NCBI RefSeq assembly: GCF_964019385.1
Contig: NC_088654.1
Coordinates: 15,693,363 to 15,757,362 of the forward strand
Length of the DNA: 64,000 bases
Direction of reading: 5' to 3'
Source of the DNA: Sycon ciliatum
Taxonomy: Eukaryota > Porifera > Calcarea > Leucosolenida > Sycettidae
The notes below the pieces were generated by a model that was not told the origin of the DNA, ran no database searches, and was given only the letters and a program-made list of their open reading frames with translations. Positions within the stretch are counted from its first letter, which is position 1. Every line of letters begins with the position of its first letter. A program made the translations under genes and the position numbers. Positions 11,821 to 21,335 of the stretch are shown here, one piece after another.

Positions 11821-12522
11821 TTAAATTGACTTAAATTATAACGAAAACTGCATAAGGCTAACCCTAAGGCTGACCGCCTATCGTGGGGTCCGTCGCATTG
11901 AAGGATGATGGTACAAGACTCGAAGAGAGTTTAGATTTGATCCATGCAGGTAGCTACGATCACACTCCGCTCATTCCAATCCAACTCTCTATTAGCACAT
12001 TTCAGCATTGATTGTCGCTCTGCATGTCCCAAGATCGATTGTCTCTCATCGCATCTCAGCATTGATGGTCTCTATGCATTGGATCAAAAGATCAACTGTC
12101 CGTCATCGCGTCTCAGCATCAATTGTCACTCATCGTGTCACAAGATCGACGGTGTTCAATTCGTCGCAGCATCGTATACCAGCCGCGTCAGTTCTTGAGT
12201 GTCATGTAGCAAATGTCGTACGCTGCAATGGGCACAAATTTTTTTTAAATAAAAAGGTAATTGACAGGAGCCCTCAGAATTTGTATCCCACCAGTAAAGA
12301 TATCTTAGAGCTTGGGACTGCTTGAACATGCCAGTACATATACATGTTGCTAGTATGTCAATGTTATTTTCAGCTGACCTGCAGGATATTGGTCTTGGGA
12401 ACACATCTTGTACGAGCACACGCTTCTTTGAACAGTATTTTCTTGATCATAAAGGCATTGCTCCGCTCCTTCCTTTGTTCCTTCTCGTCCTTCCATTCTC
12501 CGTCGCGTGTACTTTGAGTACG

Positions 12523-13593
12523 ATGGAGATGGTTGGCAGTTTTGGAGCTCCTGCTCCGGCCTCCTTTTCTTTTAGGATTGAGAAGGACTGGTCTTCATAC
12601 CACTTGTTTTACGCCAAGGCGCTCAAGCAGAGTAAGGTAGATATAAGTCAGGTCTGCCAGGTGGACCTTCAGGGCAAGCCTGGACATTGCGTAGTTACAG
12701 TGAACAGTTCTGCTGAGCGGGAAAAGATACTGGACGCAGGAATCCGGATTTCCGGTAAGCAGGTGCTCTGCGAGATTTCCGGGGTGGACTTAACCCATCT
12801 GCATGTGTTTGGGTACCCTGTCGGGCTTCAAAACAGTAAATTTGGTGCTGCGCTGGGCCAATTCGGCCGAATTGTTGGGTCGCCTCAACAGAAAAAAGTA
12901 TTGTTTGAGGGATTGGAAATAAGTACTGGCACCCGTGTTCTCAGCCTGATCCTCCGATCACCAGTTCCATCTACGGTTACCGTAGGTCAGTTGAAACTGC
13001 GAGTATGGCACCGTAGCCAACAGCAAACATGTTGGCGCTGCAACAACAGTGGCCACGAGGCTAAAGCATGCCCCAACCGTGGGGCACAGTCTACAGCTTC
13101 CCGGCCTCCACAAACGCAGCACCGCAACACAACCGGTACGAGTACAAACCCTCCCAGCGTCAGTATAGCCACTAATACGGGTGCGGTGACTACCCAGCCC
13201 GCAGAAGCCGCTGCAGAGCCAGCTGTCGTCAGTGTGGAGACAGGTGCAGCTAGCAACGCAGGGCTGAACACTGCCTCAGTCAACAGCTATCGCCAGGCAC
13301 TTTTAGCCAATGGGACAAGCATTGGCACAACTGATACCAGTAACCATGTGCCGGCTTTCAGCCAACCTGGAGACAAAGAAAAGAGCAACGGGACAACCCC
13401 CTCTCCTGATGAAGAAGGCTTCAGATGTGCAGCAGGCAAACACACCTTCTCCGCCACTGTCCTATCCGGGCGCACTGAACCACCTGCCTCTGCCTTGAAC
13501 GACCCGCAAATTGCGTGGGCTAAGGAGTATTCAAACCGTGAGCGCAAGAAGCTGGCAGAGAGAGTTGAAGCTGCCCGCAGAGGAAGCCACTGA
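12523..13593 (+). CDS. Retrotransposon ORF1, CCHC zinc-knuckle nucleic-acid-binding protein
   Basis: 356 residues. The start is set at the ATG 12523 because the element begins at 12505, so the upstream in-frame codons belong to host sequence. An N-terminal domain of about 160 residues is followed by one zinc knuckle CWRCNNSGHEAKAC (C170, C173, H178, C183; CX2CX4HX4C). After it comes a low-complexity Thr/Ala/Ser/Pro stretch (about 190-270) and a charged C-terminus rich in Arg/Lys/Glu. ORF1 proteins of this class coat the element RNA and act as chaperones. It ends 104 nt before the first ATG of ORF2. The frame is uninterrupted. Confidence 0.9.
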   Translation: MEMVGSFGAPAPASFSFRIEKDWSSYHLFYAKALKQSKVDISQVCQVDLQGKPGHCVVTVNSSAEREKILDAGIRISGKQVLCEISGVDLTHLHVFGYPVGLQNSKFGAALGQFGRIVGSPQQKKVLFEGLEISTGTRVLSLILRSPVPSTVTVGQLKLRVWHRSQQQTCWRCNNSGHEAKACPNRGAQSTASRPPQTQHRNTTGTSTNPPSVSIATNTGAVTTQPAEAAAEPAVVSVETGAASNAGLNTASVNSYRQALLANGTSIGTTDTSNHVPAFSQPGDKEKSNGTTPSPDEEGFRCAAGKHTFSATVLSGRTEPPASALNDPQIAWAKEYSNRERKKLAERVEAARRGSH

Positions 13594-13697
13594 GTAAGTA
13601 CTCGTTGAAAACTGTCCACATTCTATGAACCCAGCCCATCTATTGCTCTATTTGTATATACCGTTTTCTTCTGTAAATTATCTCCTCCTGAACACTC

Positions 13698-16578
13698 ATG
13701 CCGCTGAACCCTCTTGCCAAACCCTTCTCCCCTAGGAATCCTGCCACTCCGCATGCACAGTCACCTTCAGTACACCCTCCACCTACCCAGACCGCTGCGC
13801 CTCTCAAGATCGGCGCCCTAAACATATGTAGCCTACGGTACAAGCGTGCAGAAGTAGCTGCCCTCATCCGCGACCGCAGCTACGATGTCTTGGGTATCTC
13901 GGAGACGTGGCTGAGTCCCGAAATTGCAGACGAAGAACTTAGTATCCATGGTTACAATTTACACCGTAATGACAGGCACGGCCGGATGGGTGGTGGGGTC
14001 TGCTTTTATTACCACCAAGACCTTCCTATTCGAGCCCGTCCTGACCTTCATTCCGACAAGATCGAGTCTGCTTGGTTGGAAATAAAAGGTCCGCTTGGCT
14101 GCCACTTGATTGGTTGTATCTACCGTCCCCCCGGGGAATCAGTATCTTACTGGACAGACCTAGAAGCGGTGATCCTGCGTGCCAAGCTGCAATCGGCCTC
14201 CATTACAATGGTTGGTGACTTCAACGTCAACATGGACCCAAAACAGCCTGGTCCCCAGCATCACTATCTCAGTGACCTCTGTGCCGCCTATGGCCTCAAG
14301 AACATCGTTAGAGAACCCACTCGTGAAACTCCCCGCTGTCCGAATGGTACTATAATTGATCTCATTCTGGCTGACCCTACCCATGCAACTGTAGCTACTG
14401 TCGTACCTCTTGATATCAGTGATCACAGTGCCGTGGAGTGCAATATCCAGGTCGATGTTCCCCGGACTACACGGCAGGCCCCAAGGCACATGCGAAGAAT
14501 CCATAAGATAGACAGTACCGCGTTCCGTCATGATATCTGTGAGGCCAACCTACATGACTTTTCTGACTTCAAAGATGTAAATATCATGTGGAGAGAATGG
14601 CATGCCAAGTTTATGCACGTTATGGATAAGCATGCCCCCCTATGCAACTCAAAGCCTCCCAGACAGTCCACACCACGGTGGGTAGACGCAGAACTACACA
14701 GGCTGATGCAGCGAAAACGTCGCATTCATAAACGTTGGAGACAGGACAAAACGAATGGAAATCTTTACACTGAGTTCAAACGAGCACGTAGCATTTCTCG
14801 TAACGCTTCTCGGCAAAAGAAAAAATGCGTACTTCGCCACCCAGTGCAAAGAGAATGCTGGTAACCCAAGAAAGTCCTGGGAAATTCTCAATGCCGTGAC
14901 AGGGCGCTCACGGTGCCGTCAGGATCCGTGCTGCGACGTCCATGAGATCAGCAACACGTTCCACTCTATTGTTACAGACACAAACCGACCCGACCATCTC
15001 GGCGTTCCGTGTGGCCCCAACGGGCCTGTCTCCCTAACCGAGTTCTCCCCTGTAACTCCATCGGACGTTCAACGTCTCCTTCAGCAGGTAGATGCTCGCA
15101 AAGCTACGGGAAGTGACGGCATACCTGGTTCGCTATTGCGGCAGTGTTCCGATTTATTGGCATACTCTTTAGCAGTACTGTTTTGCACTTCCCTCCGCAC
15201 TGGCACGGTTCCTTTGGCTTTTAAGCTGGCGACCGTTGTACCGCTTTACAAGACCGGGGACCCATCAGTCCCCACCAATTATCGTCCTGTTTCCCTCCTT
15301 CCAGTTGTCTCAAAGCTGTTGGAGAGAGTGGTGCAGCGTCAGCTAGTTCGCCATCTAGACTTGAGTAATGCCCTGCCTGATTCTCAGTTTGCTTTCAGGA
15401 AGAAGTGCTCCACTGAGGATGCCCTCTGTGTTCTCACGGACAGCTTGCAGAAGGCGAAGGACAGTGGTCTGGTAACAGGGCTGTGCCTCCTCGACATGTC
15501 CAAGGCTTTTGACAAAGTCCGGCATGGTATCCTCATCCAAGACCTTTTTGACGTTGGTATCTCTGGTGTCGCCCTGAAGTGGTTCGCGAATTACCTGACA
15601 GATCGCAGGCAGCAAGTTACAGTCGCTTCGGCCACAAGTCGTGCTCTTGACTGCACCTGTGGTGTGCCCCAAGGCTCCGTCTTGGGGCCTGTTCTCTTTA
15701 ACGTCTACACCCGTGATGTAAAATCGGTCTCATCGCCAATACCCAGCGTGCAATTCGCAGACGACATTGCTCTGTATGATTCAAAAGCTTCCGCTGGGGA
15801 AGTCTCCAAATCCGTCTCTTCAGCTGTCACTGATCTCGCCATATGGCTTAAGTCACGCGGCCTAATTTTAAATGCTTCAAAAAGCCAGGTAATGACTATC
15901 TCACCGCAACATGCCGGGCCTGAGGTCTCTATCGTGTGCTGCGATACCTCTCTACCGATAGTGAAGTCTGCGCGGTATCTTGGTGTCTTTCTTGACAACC
16001 GCCTGAGTTGGGATGTACACGTCAGCGCCATAGTGACCAAAGTTGCAAGGAAGATAGGCGCCTTGTGGCGAGCCCGTCGATGCCTCTCCCGCAGCTCGCG
16101 CAAGATATATGTAAAGGCTATTGTCATGCCGGATATGATATATGGTGCCTGCAGCTTCTCTGCAGCCCTCCGCGTGACCCAACTTCAGCGTCTGCAAGCC
16201 ATGCAAAACCGGGCGATCCGATGCATTGATGGCAGCTCGCCATGTTCCGCGATGCAGCCCCTCCTGGCTGCCAACTCGATTTACCGCGTCACTGAACTTT
16301 TTAAACAAAAGCTCCTGATCTTCATCTGGCGTTGTCTAAATGACTCCACTAGCCTTGCTCTAGCCCAGCTTCTCAAACCAGCAGCATGCAGCGGCAGAAG
16401 TACGCGCCATCAGCATGCCAATGGTCTGCTCAGCCAGCCAGCTCGCAGTCGGTGTGGCCAAACGAGATTCGCCACCGCAGGAGCATTGCTGTGGAACAGT
16501 TTGCCTAGAGAGGTGCGCACTGTATCCAGATTGCAAGATTTTAAGCTAGCCTGCCTTCCTTATGTATGCCTGAAATAG
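13698..16578 (+). pseudogene. Retrotransposon ORF2 (APE endonuclease + reverse transcriptase) with one frameshift
   Basis: Endonuclease at about 13808-14450: LNICSLRYKR, ISETWLSPE, GDFNVNMDP and SDHSAVE all present. Reverse transcriptase at about 15060-15890: GSDGIPGSLL, NYRPVSLLPV, LLDMSKAFDKVRHG, GVPQGSVLGP and the catalytic FADD near 15753. The C-terminal region ends with a LWNSLPREVR-type tail. The reading frame shifts once, at the run of six A at 14820-14825, where one A too many takes the first frame to a stop at 14862-14864. All other motifs are intact, so it is either a very young inactivation or a homopolymer sequencing error. Confidence 0.93.
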
Positions 16579-16819
16579 GTTGTGTTTCGTCAGGCTTTGA
16601 CATGTTCCTTTCTTCTCAGTATTCTCGCTCGCATAGTACTCCACTTCTATGATAAATATTGCCGATGCTGTTGCTCATTAGGATTTTGGCAAATTCTACC
16701 CTTCGCTTTCATATAACTGGGCCAGGAACCCGTTTGAACTTGCGAAATAAAATAAAATCAATCAATCAAATCTTCAGCCGTCAGAGAAACCTTCTTCTAC
16801 ACACAACTATTACTTGAAC

Positions 16820-17345
16820 CTTGAACTTGCTCATTGCCATAGGCGAAGATAGCGAAGGACTAATTCGGAGGCAACCGGCAGAAAGGTTCGTGGCGCTTGA
16901 TCTCGCGGGGGCCGGCGGCGCGTCTTCCCGAATGCACAACGATATTCTGGCTCGGCGGAGACATCACGCGGCTGAGGACGACGGTGGATTACTTCCACGC
17001 CGAGCAATTCTGGGCAGTGTCGAGCCCTTCCTTCTCCAGTACAGGTGGATTCATGCAGTTGACATCATCCACAACCACATCCTGCGAACACTTGCGTGGG
17101 CCGTGCAGAGGTCGAGTTGCGGGGAGCTCCCCAAACAGAATACGCTTGGGCAGACGGTCATCGTCCATGCGGCCAATATGGCCGAGCCATCGTAGCCGAT
17201 GCTCGTGGATGATCCCGCCGATGTCCGAGTCGATTCCGTGGGTCTTCGCCAATGTTGTAGAAGTGACTCAATCATCCCATACCTGGTGTCTCGAGATGCC
17301 GACGCATTGATGGTGGAGTGCGTTAAGACTGCACAGATCACTGGC
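16820..17345 (-). pseudogene. C-terminal remnant of an RTE-type LINE reverse transcriptase (block A)
   Basis: Minus-strand frames read RLRWLGHIGRMDDDRLPKR, ILFGEL, then GPRKCSQDVV and AQNCSAWK. This is the thumb/C-terminal signature of RTE-like LINEs (R-x-WLGH-x-x-RM...LPK...GE...GRPRKRW...DR-x-W). Frames overlap (16989-17252 and 17051-17341), so it is shifted. No RT core is present. The block B copy at 53540-54065 has the same breaks, so decay preceded the duplication. Confidence 0.8.
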
Positions 17346-17445
17346 GTCCTATGTGCTCAATCTCTGGTGAGCCTCCACGTAGAAATTCCCTCTTGGATGC
17401 GTGCTGATGTAATTGACGTCGGTCTCTTACCTTGCCCTTGAAGAT

Positions 17446-17475
17446 ACAGTGAAACCTGTCAAAGCGACCACTCTG
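17446..17475 (+). repeat. Solitary pogo/Tigger-like terminal sequence
   Basis: TACAGTGAAACCTGTC, with TA at its start, resembles terminal inverted repeats of pogo/Tigger elements (CAGTNRAACCTST...). Further solitary copies in the same orientation lie at 20778, 54170 and 55163. No opposing inverted copy was found, so these are relics or part of a composite repeat. Confidence 0.4.
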
Positions 17476-18338
17476 ATAAGGCGACCACCTGTCCCAGAAG
17501 ACTATTGCAAGCAGGACCAAGGGATGGTATTTCCAGTCAAATGACCCTAGTAGATGAGGAGGCCACCTGGCAACGGTATAGCTTGTTATCAGTGCATTTT
17601 CCTTAGTTGACTGGAGTGTACGATAGAGTTTTGTTTGACAGAGTTTCTTAGCGCTACCAGTGTATCGTGAAGCTACGAAGGCGGGATTTTGTTGTTCGCA
17701 TTGCTCCTCGTGATCGAGAACATACTTTTTTAATTCCTTGTTTCATTCGTATTGTTGACAGCCATGCGGCCGAATGAAGGGAATAGTCTGACTGCCGATT
17801 TTCAAAAGCCTGTTTTACGTTTCCTTTTTATGCTGACAAGCTGAACGTTTGTATGCTGGTAGGCAGCCCCTTTGGGATTGTACCTGGCGTAGTTGGCCAT
17901 CGCGGAGCTGTGCACAACCTCGCGAAATCGTCGACTTTTGATTTCGAGGTTCGAACAATACGCACCCCATGCGCTGCTCAAAGCCGCACAAATTTGAATA
18001 CCTGAGCAGGTGATGTGAATGACGACGCCGGCCCCCGGGAAAATTTGAATTCAATTCTCAACACTCGAAGTAGATGACAATTGTCCTTGCCTTTCGACCA
18101 CACGACAGTTTTTAGTTATCGTCAGGTGTATTGAGGTAGAATGGAGAGTGAGGAGAGCAGCACCGAGGACGAGGACTGTGCGGACCCCTCACCCAGCAGT
18201 AGCATTCTGGTTTTATGCGAGCCAACACGACGAGGAAATGAGGAGAACGCAGGTGAGTTTATTTTGTAATTTAAATTTGTTAGTTTTGAAGCTCTTGAAC
18301 AAACAGCCCGGACTGCCTTTGCCTTTGCAGTCCCATGA

Positions 18339-18390
18339 ACTTGTGGCATGCACACCTCCAGCCAGAGGCAGAGGTGTGCATGCCACAAGT
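18339..18390. repeat. Perfect 20-bp inverted repeat, 12-bp loop
   Basis: Arms 18339-18358 and 18371-18390 (each ACTTGTGGCATGCACACCTC or its complement) with no mismatch. Perfect conservation amid decayed sequence suggests recent origin. There is no poly-T run next to it, and no gene use is evident. Confidence 0.9.
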
Positions 18391-18928
18391 CCATGTTGCC
18401 TTGCACAGATGTATGTGGCTGTCGAACTTGCTCCACCAAACCTGGTTCCAGCCACCTTACAAGCAGCACCACCACTTCGGAGTCTGTGGAGGATTCCTCC
18501 GATTCCAGTGACTGTGGATCTGACAGTGATCCTGAGCCCGCTGATCAGAATGATGCAGCCACATGACGAGCCTGTCATCATTACTACTACAGTCTACGCA
18601 GGTGCGTGTACAATTTTCTGGATGGGTTCATTTCTTGAGCATAGCATTCGCTGCTATACCAGGCCGTTGTAAACTGTCAGATCGTGTGAAATTGACTTCA
18701 GCATAAAAATTTAATGGAAGACATGTTTGATGTACCTAAGTGTGTGTGCACATGTGCGTGTGCGTGTGTGTGCGGCTGTGTGCATGTGTGTATACATCTT
18801 CAGTTGACTATTTCGACACATCCAAGACCATACTCACCATCGGAAACATTGTCCATCATCTCTCCTACCCGGATGGACGAAGTATCCGTTAACGCCAATG
18901 GGTCAACGGGACAGGACGGGACAGGGGA

Positions 18929-18931
<3 letters not shown>

Positions 18932-19021
<90 letters not shown>
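18932..19021. repeat. GT microsatellite
   Basis: Uninterrupted (GT)n of about 45 units, preceded at 18739-18800 by an imperfect GTGTGC-rich stretch. Confidence 0.98.
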
Positions 19022-19022
<1 letters not shown>

Positions 19023-20367
19023 CCGCCATGAGTGCCCACGCTGCAACAGGCAATTTCGGCGTCCCCAGGATCTGGGACGGCATCAGCCACTCGGTGTCAT
19101 TGATGAACTTCTTCCGTGACGTCGTCTCCCACATCTTGGGAGCGGCGCGGCCTGCAATTGCAGCTGTATAGTAGTAATAGTAGTAGTAGTGTTAATGTGT
19201 GTGTGTGTGTGTTTGTGCATGTATGGGTGGGGTTGTCAAACGTGTGTGTGCTGCTGCTGCTGCTATTGTTGTTGTTGTTGTCGATTTAGTTGTTGCTGTT
19301 TTTGATGTCTGACTAGGTGTAAACATCAATACAGCTGGCCATTACATATGCCTGGCAGATGATTCGCTAGTGATCCTTTGTGCTGGCAGTTGACACTCTA
19401 ATTCACATTTCTTTTGTATTGTCTTGTCTTTACTTTATTCTCGCAAGAAGACGGAAAGCCTGAACATGCTTGCTCTTACAAACGCTTCGGGATTGATGGT
19501 CCTGATGGGGATTCAGTGAATTTTCTTACTTCTGTGAAGAAGTTAATTACGATCGGCTTGACATACTGCTAAAATTACTGGCTAAATACCACGAGAACAC
19601 TGCAATTCAGTTCCAAACAAAAGAAAAAAAAGTCGCCCGATGTGGGGTTTGAACCGGTAACGTCTTGAATTTTTGAATTTTTCAGGGTCTTGAGTGCTTG
19701 AAGAAGGTGCTTCAATGGCCGGAGATTTGTGAAATTCCAGTGCAGAAAATCTCTCGGTATGTCTGTTTCTGCACAGCTCTAGCATGGCCAACTAAATGAT
19801 TCAGCTTCCTACAAGTATAGTCAATGCACTGTAGAAATTGCAGGTTGTCAGCAGAAAAAGGAAGCACGCCTGTTGATACGAGCGATTTCTCAAATTTGGC
19901 TGCCGGTCTAGAAAGGAAGAAAGAATCGTCGTGAACGAAAGACTGACAGCACCGACAGCCATTACTACAATCGAGAGTTGGTATTCAGAGAGGATGACCC
20001 AGAATACGATCAGGTTACTATGCTGTTTGGCTGTTGTCAGCTCGAGGCTTTCTGCTATGATGGCAGAACGCGGATTTGCCAAATTCGAGGAACGCTAAGG
20101 AGGAACAAAGTCTGGATCAAGCAAGGCGACATCATCCTGACTGGCGTCGTGGACTTCCATGATTCTAGAGCAGGCGTCATTATGAAGTGCAGCCATGAAG
20201 AGGCAAGGAGGCTGAAGCCCTATGAAGAGTTTCCAGAGCCAGCCAAGCTCAGCGACAGCGGGCATAGATTGGAGCACCTCCATGCGGTTATGCCTGGTAA
20301 CGTTTGCATTCAGTTCGCTCCAAGTCAAGAACATTAAGCTGATTTGAATGCGAAAGGCTAAGTCCAT

Positions 20368-21335
20368 CAACATACGTACACATTCATGTGCAAGTAGTTT
20401 GAAATAGATTGATTTTAACTCAGTTGTTGAGCACAGGAATTATCACGTCGTCCCTACATCCCCTATGTTTTGTCACCTTCCTTGCTTTTAGGGCTTTGTC
20501 AATAGTAAAAAAAAATAATAATAATAATAATCATGTACATGTATCACGATTAAAAAATTTCCCACAGGTTACGTTCAAGAGTTCAGCAACAAGGCCAGAT
20601 CGTGAGAAGTCGGACGTGCAAAATTGACAAGAGGTACGAACACAAAATCCCATACAGCCAGTATCTCCACCATATGCTCCGCAGCTCCGTGGGCAGATTG
20701 TTGCAGACCTGATTTGGCAGTGGTGTAGAATCGGACGGTCTAATGAAGTTGTTGTGAATACTTGATGGGCAACCTTGTACAGTGAAACCTGTCTAAGCCG
20801 ACAACTCAAGGGACGTTCAAAATGTGGTCGCCATGTCGTGTTTTATACCCTCCTTTCGAAGTGCGCGTAGGCGTTCACCAGCCAGCTAGCGGTATTTTTT
20901 TCTACAAAATCCACATAGCTCAAGACACTGGGACGAATGATGGAGTGTGGTGGTGTGGTCCATTAAGCTCCGCCGACCAGAGGTCTCGGCTTCATAGCTC
21001 GATGGACGCACCAAAGGGAGATTGGGTAGGGACGATTAAATTTAAAAAGGAAAACAGAAGAAAGAAAATGGAAAGATTTTATTGCTCAGTGAGCAAAAGA
21101 GTAAGTTGAGTATTGATGTGAACGCTGTTAGACTTTTAAATTCAAGAGGAGACTGTCTGTGATGAGGGATTACATGTATGTCCAAGCAGGGTAGGACACT
21201 GTACCCTCTTACTCGCGTATGTTACGAGTGGCCCAGTGCCAGTTCGTTCTGAGGAGGTGGTGATGAGCTGCTGTCTTGAACTTTTGGATGTTCATTTGGT
21301 GAAATGGGTGGGGAATGACAGAGGAAGGCAGCTGG
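20368..21335. other. Spacer downstream of the eIF1A pseudogene
   Basis: No gene is supported. 20368-20842 is collinear with 54812-55232. The phrase TACCCTCCTTTCGAAGTG at 20847 recurs at 26325, where it follows the 5' part of another eIF1A copy. A 95-codon frame at 20822-21109 has no recognisable similarity. Confidence 0.5.

Larger units (their letters stand above)
12505..16770 (+). mobile_element. Near-complete non-LTR retrotransposon (ORF1 + ORF2), CR1/L2/Jockey-like
   Basis: Block B reads CCATTCTCCGTCTTCAGC without interruption near 53491-53510, whereas block A holds 4.27 kb between CGTC (12501-12504) and TCTTCAGC (16771). That defines the insertion exactly, with at most a 2-bp TC duplication. 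The 3' end has a polyadenylation-like AATAAAATAAAA followed by a short (TCAA)n tail; simple-repeat tails are typical of CR1/L2-type LINEs. It contains a zinc-knuckle ORF1 and an endonuclease/reverse transcriptase ORF2. One frameshift separates it from an intact coding element. Confidence 0.95.
17783..19915. mobile_element. 2.1-kb block-A-specific insertion inside the eIF1A pseudogene
   Basis: Block B runs from the ATG region straight into GAAGAAAGAATCG (54369 onward), whereas block A has 2.1 kb here. No clear inverted termini or target duplication were seen. It contains a perfect 20-bp palindrome (18339-18390), a GT array (18932-19021), TAG and TTG triplet tracts (19170-19290) and, at 19026-19080, a finger-like CPRCNRQFRRPQDLGRH that lacks its last histidine and resembles zinc-finger tails of LINE proteins. 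Possibly a composite of several insertions. Confidence 0.6.
17663..20367 (+). pseudogene. eIF1A (translation initiation factor 1A) pseudogene, block A, interrupted
   Basis: Intact eIF1A is the OB-fold factor that helps the 40S subunit scan mRNA and select the start codon. A 5'-leader-like stretch (17663-17763) leads to ATG 17764. The coding part is then split by a 2.1-kb insert (17783-19915) and resumes with [52 protein letters not shown] and EEARRLKPYEEFPEPAKLS. The acidic C-terminal tail is missing: a deletion shared with the block B copy joins LS directly to the family's 3' tail. An in-frame stop follows QFAPSQEH. Identity as eIF1A is firm from motif order and spacing; function is excluded for this copy. 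Confidence 0.9.

Noticed and set aside
19625-19670. tRNA gene on the minus strand (GGTTCAAAC B-box-like)
   Set aside because: No matching T-stem, no A box at the right distance, and no acceptor stem.
17446-20800. Pogo/Tigger element delimited by CAGTGAAACCTGTC words
   Set aside because: All copies face the same way, with no inverted partner and no transposase between them.
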